Positions 42,300 to 52,500 of a stretch of DNA of 64,000 nt are shown piece by piece. This stretch comes from Selenomonadaceae bacterium (GTDB lineage: Bacteria; Bacillota; Negativicutes; Selenomonadales; Selenomonadaceae), in contig JAILRS010000010.1 of the NCBI GenBank assembly GCA_024698045.1, forward strand, positions 62,001 to 126,000. The letters are read 5' to 3'. Positions within the stretch are counted from its first letter, which is position 1, and each line of letters begins with the position of its first letter. The position numbers were made by a program, and so were the translations under genes. The notes beneath the pieces were generated by a model. It ran no database searches, had not been told where the DNA came from, and was given only the letters and a program-made list of their open reading frames with translations.

Positions 42300-45232
42300 A
42301 TATTAACGGAGAAGAACACAACGATTTATGTGTTGGAATTGATTTGGGCACAACCAATTCCGTGCTTGCAACGGTAAATGTCAGATTGAACGGCAATATT
42401 GTCAGCAAAGTCGTCAATTTGGATAGAGCAGTAGACATGTTCAATTTTGGTCAAGGTTCTAAATTTACCCTCAAGAAAGCTCCCATATTGCCCAGTTGCG
42501 TTTACTATAACGACGAAAAAAATTATCAGCCGATAGTCGGCGATTTCGCTAAGGGAAGATATCCCCTGCGTCCGTATCTGGTAGCAAAATCAATCAAAAG
42601 CCAGATGGGCAACGAATTTGCCGAAGGTCTTTCCTCAAATATACCCGATAAAACACCGGCGGAAGTTTCCGCGAGAATTTTGGAACATATGTTGCGTAAC
42701 GCGGCAAAAATTTATCATTTGGAAAGGATAGATGATGCCGTAATAACAGTGCCGGCAAATTTCGATTTCATAATGAGACAAGCCACATTGAGGGCGGCGG
42801 AAATAGCTGGAATAAAAATCCGTAAGGCAGACGGTTCGCCCAGACAAATTCTCTTGTCAGAACCGCGTGCCGTTATCTACGACTTCATTAATCAGGTACA
42901 CAACGGAGAGATTGCCGAACAAATTTTAGACTTGAGTTCAAAGAAAAATGTCATGGTCTTTGATTTGGGCGGCGGTACTCTTGATATCACTTTGCATGAA
43001 ATATCACGGCGCGAAGATGCTCCCGAAATTTTGAACGTCAAAGATATTTCCACCAACAGATATACTTTGTTGGGCGGCGATGATTTCGATTTGTGTTTGG
43101 CTCAAGAAATGTTTCGCCATTATCTGGAACAATACAACGCGCATCCCGAGATAATTCAAAAAATCCGTCACGAGGAAAAAGGCGTAATGAGTCAGCTTTT
43201 AAATTACGCCGAAAATCTCAAATTGGAAGTAAGCGCCCAAAAAAGCGATGCTTTAGGCTCAGACGATTCGGATTGGTGGAATCAAGCGGAAGATTTTCCG
43301 GTAGGCGGTAATATCGGCACAACCGGTTACGCTTACAGTGACAGCTTCTCCACCACAGAGCTCGAAGATATTTGGCGTGATTTTATGGGCGAAAATCTTA
43401 CCTTCAACGACTTTAAAAATCTCAATGCGGCTTACGAAAAATCCGGCAATCGTAAAAATATTATCATGCCGATACTGGACGTTTTGGCAAAGGCCGCCGA
43501 TAAATTGGGCTCCGAAAATGTTCGTGTCGACGCCGTGATAATGAACGGGGGTATGTCGCGCTTTTACATGGTCATCAATCGCTTGAAAGAATTTTTCGGA
43601 TTCGAGCCGATTGTCGCTTTGGATCCCGATCAAGCAGTCGCGAGAGGTGCCGCAGTCTATCATTACTTCCTACATAAATATGATAAGGAACTTGCCGACG
43701 AAGTTAAGGACGAATTGCCGCGCGCGGTCAATCAAAATAATTCCGCACCAAAGGAAAATTTCAACAGGAATATACAGCCATCATCTTTCTCGCAACCTCC
43801 GCGCAGAAATACTTCGGCGAACAGAAATATCACGGCGGCAGATCGTTCTATCGGTGTTGTCTTCGGCAGCAATATTTTAAACGAAAGTTTGTATCTGGTT
43901 ACATTCGGCGGTAATTACGAGGAAATTATTCCCGCAGGTAAGGAGTTGCCTTACACCTCCGCAAGATTTACGGGCTACCGCTTACCGCCCGGCAAAAATG
44001 TTATCGGCGTTCCGATTGCGCGGCAGATGGCGGACAATACTTACCGTATAATCGCCAAAGGTAACATTGAATTCCCCGAACGTTATGCACGTATGAGAGA
44101 AGACGCATTTGTTACCTTCAGTATCTTCATGGACGAAGATAAAATTATCCACATGAACGCCGCCACTTGCAGAGATGAGCGCGGTTTGGAAATAATGGAT
44201 CACGGTACAACGACTATATCAATCGCCACGAGTATCGACAAAGCTTCCGGCGAAAAAGGTTACAAAGGAAAACTTATCAATCCATTGGGCAGGCGGCTCA
44301 ATCCCCGTATGCAACTCAATACCATTCGCTCATTGTGTTACAATGTTGATGAAGCTTTTCGCCGTCACAACAAAGAGGGCAATATAAAATATTCGGCGAC
44401 TTTGAAGTTAAACGTCAACATGATAATCGCGGCAACAAATCATCGGGATTTCGCCGAACCGCTCTTGCAAATGCTTGACGACATTAAAAATTCCCGTGAA
44501 GAGTCTTTGAAACTTCGTTGCATAATCATCGCAAGGAAAATCGGAGCAAGTTGGACACCACAACAAAAAAGACGCTTAGCGCGTCTTTGTATGTATCAAC
44601 TGGACGAAGAATTGTATAACCCCGGAATAAATTTGGGCAGATCCCCCGGCTTGAAGATGAATACCAAAATTCAAGCTATCTATACTTTGTCCATGTGCGG
44701 CAGTGATGACGACATTAAAATGTTAATCAACCTGCACAACAATGAAAAATTCCGTATGGCAAATCTTTACACTCATGCGGTTACGAAAACCGAAATCGAT
44801 TGGATTTACTCCGAATTCAAACGTGATTGCGACAAAATTTTATCGGGTGCTCCCAATTCCTCGATTCAAATTTCTGCTCATGCAATGGGTGCCGCCCTCA
44901 AATTGGACGGGCGTCCCATTGTGTCTTCGGTGAAACGTGAACAGGTTGTCAGCGATCTTTGTAAGATAATTCGTTCGCGCAATATGAATCACGTTGAGAT
45001 AAGCGTTTGTCTTTTGGCTATCGGTCTTATCTGCGACCGTCGCGGTAATAATACTCTTCAGACAGATGGTTTTGCCGCCGCCGAGAAACTTTTAAACGAA
45101 CTGTATTGCATTTACGACGAAAATTTTGTTGAGATGTTTGCCAAAGCGCAGGACGTTGCAAAGAAAATGATTCAAGGCGGAGAACTCACTGCCGAGGAGG
45201 AAGAATCACTTTTGATGAAATGGGCTACCTGA
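42296..45232 (+). CDS. Divergent Hsp70-family protein with long C-terminal extension
   Basis: 978 residues, against about 610-640 for DnaK. The actin-like ATPase is well kept: VGIDLGTTNSVLA (phosphate 1), AVITVPANFDFIMRQATLRAA, LLSEPRAVIYD, MVFDLGGGTLDITLHEI (phosphate 2) and VIMNGGMSRFYMV (adenosine). An insert of about 50 residues rich in Asn/Pro follows near residue 480. A beta-rich region comes next (VVFGSNILNESLYLV). The last 300 residues are helical, HEAT-like (LLQMLDDIKNSREESLKLRCIIIARK), instead of the DnaK lid. AAAGGAAG precedes the ATG. It is probably a specialised chaperone rather than the housekeeping DnaK. Confidence 0.85.
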   Translation: MNINGEEHNDLCVGIDLGTTNSVLATVNVRLNGNIVSKVVNLDRAVDMFNFGQGSKFTLKKAPILPSCVYYNDEKNYQPIVGDFAKGRYPLRPYLVAKSIKSQMGNEFAEGLSSNIPDKTPAEVSARILEHMLRNAAKIYHLERIDDAVITVPANFDFIMRQATLRAAEIAGIKIRKADGSPRQILLSEPRAVIYDFINQVHNGEIAEQILDLSSKKNVMVFDLGGGTLDITLHEISRREDAPEILNVKDISTNRYTLLGGDDFDLCLAQEMFRHYLEQYNAHPEIIQKIRHEEKGVMSQLLNYAENLKLEVSAQKSDALGSDDSDWWNQAEDFPVGGNIGTTGYAYSDSFSTTELEDIWRDFMGENLTFNDFKNLNAAYEKSGNRKNIIMPILDVLAKAADKLGSENVRVDAVIMNGGMSRFYMVINRLKEFFGFEPIVALDPDQAVARGAAVYHYFLHKYDKELADEVKDELPRAVNQNNSAPKENFNRNIQPSSFSQPPRRNTSANRNITAADRSIGVVFGSNILNESLYLVTFGGNYEEIIPAGKELPYTSARFTGYRLPPGKNVIGVPIARQMADNTYRIIAKGNIEFPERYARMREDAFVTFSIFMDEDKIIHMNAATCRDERGLEIMDHGTTTISIATSIDKASGEKGYKGKLINPLGRRLNPRMQLNTIRSLCYNVDEAFRRHNKEGNIKYSATLKLNVNMIIAATNHRDFAEPLLQMLDDIKNSREESLKLRCIIIARKIGASWTPQQKRRLARLCMYQLDEELYNPGINLGRSPGLKMNTKIQAIYTLSMCGSDDDIKMLINLHNNEKFRMANLYTHAVTKTEIDWIYSEFKRDCDKILSGAPNSSIQISAHAMGAALKLDGRPIVSSVKREQVVSDLCKIIRSRNMNHVEISVCLLAIGLICDRRGNNTLQTDGFAAAEKLLNELYCIYDENFVEMFAKAQDVAKKMIQGGELTAEEEESLLMKWAT

Positions 45233-45305
45233 TTCGCGTCTTTTAAACTATAGATAGATTTGACAGAAATTTTTTACGACGGGCGTTGAGCCTGTTTTTT
45301 TTTTG

Positions 45306-45486
45306 CTCCTTTCGTACGGTTAACAAAAGGATTCAAAGTCAACTTGGTAATTGTTATAAGCGCGGTCATTAATTACCGTTGGCAAAAACTTTATCGCGAT
45401 TATTGGATGCAACGTCACGTTGCCCGCCCGTCCGTGGGCGGCCTCTTCCGTAACCAACACCCAAAGTCAATGTTAAATCAACCGTA
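45306..45486 (-). repeat. Intergenic repeat family, copy C
   Basis: Read on the minus strand it begins with the left arm CTACGGTTGATTTAACATTGAC (from 45486) and TTTGGGTGTTGGTTACGG. The hairpin CCGCCCACGGACGGGCGG and core GCAACGTGACGTTGC (core 45405-45424 with flanks) follow. It ends with AATGACCGCGCTTATAAC, GTTGACTTTGAATCC, TTTTGTTAACCGTACG and AAAGGAG (45306). It lies between the converging Hsp70 and lipoprotein genes. Confidence 0.75.
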
Positions 45487-45502
45487 GCGATCTTTTTACT
45501 GA

Positions 45503-46381
45503 TTAACCTTTCGCATTTTTCGCGACTAATTCCTTATACCAGTTATGCATTACTTCGCTCGCCTTGATTGTGTCGTCCGCAAATTCTATCTTATATAACA
45601 TTTCTTGTCCGTCCATGTAAACTTTGCGCACGTAATTTTCTTTGCCGGGCATGAAGAAGAAATCATAGCGTTCATTGGATTTCGGGAAATTCAGCACTAC
45701 ATATTCTCCGTCGGGTGCCTCTTCCTCCGCTATTTCGTATTGGGCATCACGGATTAATTTGTATGCATATTTTTGGACATCTACGCCCTTAGACTCCATT
45801 ACTCCGAATTCGTTTGTGCTTATCGTGTATTCTTTGCCCTTGTACATGATTTGAGCCAAATTTATTGCCAAATCCGAATTAGCATATATTTCCTCTTGCA
45901 AATTGTTTTCTTGAATAAATTTTTCGGGAATCTCACGTGCCCAATCGTTTACCTTTATCCAATCGTTTTGATCGCGCTTCATTGCCTCATTGTTTTCGCG
46001 GACATATCTCACATCCGTCGCGTGACAGTAAATATAATGGTTGCCCTCGTTATCCGTGGCGAACACTTCCACGCCCGACATTTCTCCGCATAATAAGTCG
46101 TGTAACTTCGCATCGTCTACCTTTGCTATCGTGAACAGCCAACCGAAGCCGCCACCGTCGGGATATTCTTTCTTGCCTGCCTCCTGCGACTTCTTTTCCG
46201 TCACCGTAAACAATTCGCCTTTTGTGTCTTGCGCCGGCACCTCTACTATCACTTCCGCCGCATACTCGTCGGGTATCGTCAATTTTAATCCCTTGTTCGT
46301 GTACACATTTTCCGCCGACGCGCAACCCGTCATCAGCAAAAACATAAACACTGCCGCTATTACTTTACATACCCTTAACAT
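45503..46381 (-). CDS. Putative lipoprotein of unknown function
   Basis: About 292 residues. The signal sequence ends MFLLMTGCASAE, a plausible lipobox with Cys at about residue 20. The mature part starts NVYTNKGLKLTIPDEYAAEVIV, a pattern common in small secreted proteins of Firmicutes that carry a "lipid-binding or PsbP-like" fold, and ends in EFADDTIKASEVMHNWYKELV. No family is recognised with confidence. ATG at 46381 after GAGGAGG. Confidence 0.6.
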   Translation of the reverse strand: MLRVCKVIAAVFMFLLMTGCASAENVYTNKGLKLTIPDEYAAEVIVEVPAQDTKGELFTVTEKKSQEAGKKEYPDGGGFGWLFTIAKVDDAKLHDLLCGEMSGVEVFATDNEGNHYIYCHATDVRYVRENNEAMKRDQNDWIKVNDWAREIPEKFIQENNLQEEIYANSDLAINLAQIMYKGKEYTISTNEFGVMESKGVDVQKYAYKLIRDAQYEIAEEEAPDGEYVVLNFPKSNERYDFFFMPGKENYVRKVYMDGQEMLYKIEFADDTIKASEVMHNWYKELVAKNAKG

Positions 46382-46460
46382 TTTAAACCCTCCTCGCAAA
46401 AAAATAGGACGGAAGATTATTCCTCCGCCCTAAATATTTTTCGGCTCTTAACATTCAAAG

Positions 46461-46536
46461 TTGGTGGAGACGGAGGGATTCGAACCCTTGACCCCCAGAT
46501 TGCGAACCTGATGCTCTCCCAGCTGAGCTACGTCCC
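46461..46536 (-). tRNA. tRNA-Ala(CGC)
   Basis: 76 bases with encoded CCA. The acceptor GGGGACG / CGTCTCC contains the G3-U70 wobble that identifies alanine tRNA. The anticodon loop TTCGCAA gives CGC (codon GCG). Confidence 0.93.
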
Positions 46537-46580
46537 CAACGTCTGCCATTATAATTCTAGGCTTTTATCTTGTCAAGTTT

Positions 46581-49500
46581 TTATTTCTGTACGAACTCGC
46601 GATTCTCGTTCAGGTACCAGTTACTTTCGCCTGCGCTGCCCGTTACTTTGAAGTTCACATCGTTACCGCCCTCGTTGACCGTCAGCAATTCGCCGCTGCT
46701 CTTGATGCTTATAGTCACTGAAGTTTCACCTGCCGACGCTACCAAATCCGACAACATGCAATCACGCAAAATAACTTCATCGCCGTCGCCGACATTGTCC
46801 ATGGTATCGTTGCCGTCGCCCAGTACGTAGTAGAAAGTATCTTCGCCGTCGCCGCCGACCAACAAGTCATTACCGCCACTGCCGCCCCACAAGCTCGTTT
46901 CGCCCGTGCCGGCATATATCACGTTGTCGTTACTGTTACCTACCAACTCTGCCGTCGCATTGCTCTTGCTCGCGTCGATGTTGTCGATGTTCACGAAGCC
47001 GATTCCCGTATCATCTTCATCCAACCAGACAAGCGCACTGTCGATACTGTCGGAAACAACTACCGTGCCATTCTCGTTCGTAGTCAAGAAGAAGTCGGCA
47101 ACATTGTCGAAAGATACCGTATCGGTGTTGACCTGCGCGACCAAGCCCCTTGTATCTTCGTAGTCATCAATCTGGCTGCCTATTACGTCTATGCGGATAT
47201 TCTGTCCGACTGCGCCCTGTACGGAAGCATGTTCTGTTGTGCCGTCGAGTTTACCTACCACATCAAACGTTACATCTTCTCCGTTGATTCCTACATTTTT
47301 GACTTCCGCGTCATGCGTCTGCACTTCGATATTATCCGCCGTCGTCGTTACATTCTCTGCCGTCGCGAATTCAAAGTCCGTTATCTTTTGAACCGCATCC
47401 TGCGAATAACTAAGGACGTAGAAGGAAGTGAAGGTCTCTTTGTCGTCGTCCGTGTAGCCCCTCAACGTGTTTATGCCGCCGTCGGCGTACATACTCGTGT
47501 TACCGGAACCCGCTATCATCAACTGATTCAAATCGTCGCCCTTCAATGCCAAACTGCCGCCGCCGCTGATTAACGTTGTGTAGGTGCCGAGTACCGCAAC
47601 ATTTTCGCCGTCTATTATATTTGTATTCCAATCGCCTTCCAAATCAACATGACCATCGCCGTCATATTCGCTGAAGTACAAATTGCTCTCGTCACCGATA
47701 TAGACGTTCGGGCGAATACTCTGTTCGGCGTCGACCTTGATTGTGCTGTACAAGTCGCCGATTGCCACCCGATATATTGTGTTGTCATCGCTGTTCTTTA
47801 TCAGCTCTTTGACATAGTCGCCTTCCTCAACGTCTACATTTTCAAGTATAGCTACATAACTCGTGCCCGAAATTGTCAGCGTATCATCTTCTAATTCGAA
47901 GGAGGGAATTGTAGCGGCACTGATTTCTATCACATCGTCGTTGTCGGCGAATCCGTTGTTCATGCCGCTTACTGTCGCTGTGCCTTCGCTGAATGTTACC
48001 GTGGCTCTTTCGCGTTCGTCGTCCGCCGCCAATTTGATGAGGTTATCGCCGTCGCCCGCATTTATCGAATCGCCGCCGCCGCCGTAAATCGTATCGTCTT
48101 GCGCGCCGCCTTGAATCGTGCTGCCGCCTGTCTTGTCACCTTCCTTGTTACCTATCATTATCGCCGCGGCATTGTAACCGGTTCCGTCAAGTGCGCCGCC
48201 ATCTTCATTCGTGAAGCCAACAAGCTGTTTATCGCCCGTGTAAGCGAACAGATTTACCCATGTGCCGCCATCTTCGTCAGACCCGACATTTACTTTCGAC
48301 TCTTCCCCGTCTTTGTTGATTACTATCGTGCCGTCCTCGAACGTAATTGTGTTGTCGTCTATCGCAGGTGCCACCAAAGATTCGTTGATATCGTCGAAAC
48401 GAATACCGCCGCCGTTACTTACGTCGTAGCCCGTCACGCTGACTGTAGCATTGGCATCGCCGTAGGTAACTACCATATCTGCGCCGCCTGTGCTCATGTC
48501 AAATGTCGTTACCGCCGTGCCGCGAACTACTACTGTATCATCACCTTCGCCGCCCGTGATTTTGACCGTCGAATCGGAAGAGGCATCAACTATTACCAAA
48601 TCGCCGCCGTCGCCCAACGTTATTGTCTTATCGCCGTCGGCATCTTCTTCAACGTGTACCATATTACCGCCGTCGTCGTTGAGCTCTATAGACTGTTCGC
48701 CGCCGTACATGTGGACATTCTTCACACCGTCGTATTCGCTCAAATCAACCGATTGCGCGCCGCTGTTTATGCTGTTATCAAGCCAGACGCCTAAATTGCT
48801 GTTCAAATCGTAAGTGTTGCCCTTGTATTCGAATGTCGTAGTGCTTATGCCGCCGATAAGGCTGTCGCTCGTCGTTTTATCCAAGGGTCCGTATTGTGTT
48901 ATGCCGCTGTGTTTCGTATCGCCTTCACGAGGTCCGTAAAGCTGATCGCTCGGATTCGTACTCACTGCCGACAAGCCCATCATTTCCATTACTTCGTTGA
49001 GGCTTGTCTTCGGGCGTACCACAGGATTTTCGGAATCATAGATGTAAGCAGAATCGGCTGTACCGATAATTATATCATCGTCCTCGGGTTCAAGTACTGC
49101 GCCGTTGACTGTGTATTTGCCTGCATTCGCCATCATGCTTGCGTCTTTATCCAGTCCCTCGACAACGCCTACTCCGTCTTCATCTGCGCCGCTTATCGTC
49201 ACTCCGTCTTCGTCGCCCGATATCTTGTAAGGATTGCCATTGACTGTCAAAGTGCTCGATTCGTCTTCGCTCGCGCTTGCCGGTGCGATTATTTCCGCAT
49301 TACTCAGACTACCCGAAATGCTGTCGCCGTTCTGCAGTCCGCTTACCGTGGCTTTATCGTCCGCCGCGCTTACCGTTACCGCTTCGCCGTCTCCTGTATC
49401 TGCTATTGACATTCCCGCGCCGTTGATTGTGAATTCACCGTCGCCGTCACCTATTACTAAGTCGCCGTCCAATTCATCAACCGTAGCAAGTTTGCCGTCC

Positions 49501-52500
49501 TCGTCCGTTGTCAAATTGAAGTTGCCGTCGTCGTCGGTAATAGTGTAGCTTTCGCCGCCGATTACAAAGTCGCCGTCGCCGTCTGCCGCGATTTCCATGT
49601 TCGGAGCATCGATTGTTGCGTCGCCCGTCACGTCGTAAGCTTTTACCGCATCACCGTCTTCGACCACTACGCCGTATGTATCCGCATCGCTGATTGCCAC
49701 CGGTGTGCCGTTGATTGCTACTTCGCCTTCGGCTACAACAGTCGCATCTTCTATGCCGCTTACACTTCCGCCCGCAGTGATTCCTTCGACTTTGACTATC
49801 TTGTAATCCTCTATCGTCATCGCCAAATCTTTTTCGGTTTCGAAAGTGACATGCTGACTTTGAATCGTGCTTACGTTGACATCAAGTTCGTTCGTATTGG
49901 TGTCCGCCGTCAACGTACCTGCCAGGAGCGATTCGACACCCGTGATTGTACCTTCTTCCAAGACAAATTGTACAGAGCTGTCGGATTCGCCCGATACCGT
50001 AAAGGTTTGACCGTTTGCGAAAGTGAATGTGCCATTCTCGTCCGTATCGACAAGTGAAGCGTCGCCGATGTCGTTGAGTGTTACTCCATTCGTTCCGCCG
50101 ATATGCGACAATCTAGTTATGCCGTCGTCATTACCGTAGATGATGATATCGTTTTCGTCGCCCGTGATTGATACGGATTGTCCGTTGACGCTGATTTCGC
50201 CGTTAGTGAACAGATTGCTTTCGCCCTGTACGTAACCCGTCAAGCTGTCAATCGTCGTCACATTCATTTCTTCGTCGACACCGATTTTTACTTCGTCGTC
50301 TCCGCCGATTGTAAATGTATCTTTGAAAGTGAAGGTGCCTTCTTTATCCGTTATGACTGCCGAGGCTCCTGCGATATTGTTCAGCGTGACGCCCGAAGTG
50401 CCGCCTACATTTGCTATTGCGCTTATGCCGTCTTCGTTTTCGTTACCGTAAATGATGATATCGTCTTCATCGCCCGTGATTGCTATTGATTGTCCGTTGA
50501 CAGTAAATGTTTGAGCCAAATCGCTTGACATATCGACATAACCATCTTTATTCAGTCCGCTGATACCAACTACTTCGTTGCCAACCAATTCAAAAGAAAC
50601 ACTGTCGTCGCCTACAACCGTTATGCCTTCGGGTGCGTTGTCGAAATAGAACACACCTTGTTTATCGGTATCGACATTGGATGCGCCGCCTGCATTGTCT
50701 ATCGTTGCGTCGCCCGTCAAACTGATAATCTTGCTGATACCTTCGTCCGCTCCCACTACCGCGATTTTTTTATCCTCATCGTCGACTGCTAAGGATTCGC
50801 CGTTAATGCTTTCGAGTTTGCCGATATTGCCGGTCAAGGTTGCGCCTTCGGCCAAGGAGCTAAGACCAATGATGTTACCTTCTATGCCGTCTAGTGTAAA
50901 GACTACTCCGTCTTTATCCTCTTCTGCCGTCGTTACCGTGAAGGTTGCGCCGCTTGCGTCCGTTACTACAAAAGTACTGCCGCCTGCAATCGAATCGGTA
51001 TATGCCGCAGTGATTGTCGTGACACTCGAAATGGTTGCGCCGTTAGACAGTTTATGAATTTCAAGCGCGTCATGTACAACCTGAACATCGGAATCGCCCG
51101 CAATCTTCACGTAGGCATTTTCGGTTGTCGTACCATTCGCGCCGCCGATCGCTATACCGTTTTCAAAGTTACCCGTTACGGAATCGTTTTTATCAAAGCT
51201 GTTGATTGCGGTCACTGTGTCGTCGGTGAGGATGAAGTCAACTCCGTCATTATCGGTATCGGAAATTTCAAGCGCAAAAGTTTCTTTGGTCGGGAAGGTG
51301 TAAGAGCCGCTGCCCGTTACCTGCACAACATCTGCTTTGGCTACTGCCGTCATGACAACTTCTTCGCCTGACACTTCGCCCAATGTAGCATTGTCGCTCT
51401 CGTCAATCGCGTAAGACATGATGCTGTCGCTGTCGCCCGTGATCTCAATACTTTCGCCGTTGATTTTTACGTTTGCTATGTTGCCGGTTATTGTGCCGTT
51501 TGCAAAGTCATTGATAGCCACGACTGCGCCCGTGTTATCCAATTCAAATGTTACGGAGCTATCGCCGCTGACCGTGAATGCCTGCGCTGTTGAGCTTACC
51601 GCAAAGTTGAATACGCCCGTGCTGTCTGTGATAACTTGAGACGCGCCACCAACACCGTTAATGTCAACCGAATCGCCGCCGACTCTTGCAACCTTAGACA
51701 AACCGCTTGCGCCGCTGTTACCGTAGAGCATTAGATTACCGTCGTCGCCGTCAATTGCTACGGATTTTCCGTTGACTGATACTTCGCTTGCAAAGATAGT
51801 CCCGATAGCCTCGACGTAACCGCTTGCGTCAAGATTGGTGATAGCGTTTACAGAGTTTCCGGTCATGCCGAAAGTAACGGAATCATCGCCGCTGACAGTG
51901 AACACTTGTTCTGCAGATGCGAAGTTGAAAACGCCCGTACTGTCTGTGAGAACTTGAGATGCGCCGCCGACGCCGTTGATGACAACGGATTCGCCACCGA
52001 CTCCCACAATCTTCGATAAGCCGCTTTCGCCGCTGTTGCCATAAAGAGTAAGATTGTCGCTGTCGCCTTCGATTGCTACGAATTGTCCGTTAACTGATAT
52101 ATCGCCGGCAAAGATAGTACCGACAGCCTCAACGTAACCGCTCAAGCTATCGATAGCCTCAACAGTGTTGCCGGTCATGCCGAAAGTTACAGAGCTATCG
52201 CCGCTGACAGTGAAGACTTGAGAGGCAGACGCAAAATTGAAAATACCGTCGCCGTCCGTGAGGACTTGAGTCGCGCCGCCTACCGATTCGATTGTTACTT
52301 TGCCTGACAACCCGAGGATTTGGCTGATACCTTTTGAGTTACGTTTACCCACTACCGCGAAGTTATCATCACCGGCTATGCTATAAGTTTCGCCGTTAAC
52401 CGAATTGAGCGAGGCAATATTACCGGAAAGAGTTGCGTACTGACCAAGATTGTCCACTGCCGTAACTATGCCGCTTTCTCCGTCCAAAGTATATTCCATG

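Noticed and set aside
48099..48794. 231-codon plus-strand open frame antisense to the giant gene
   Set aside because: Composition mirrors the Asp/Gly-rich sense strand, with no recognisable domain and no start signal.
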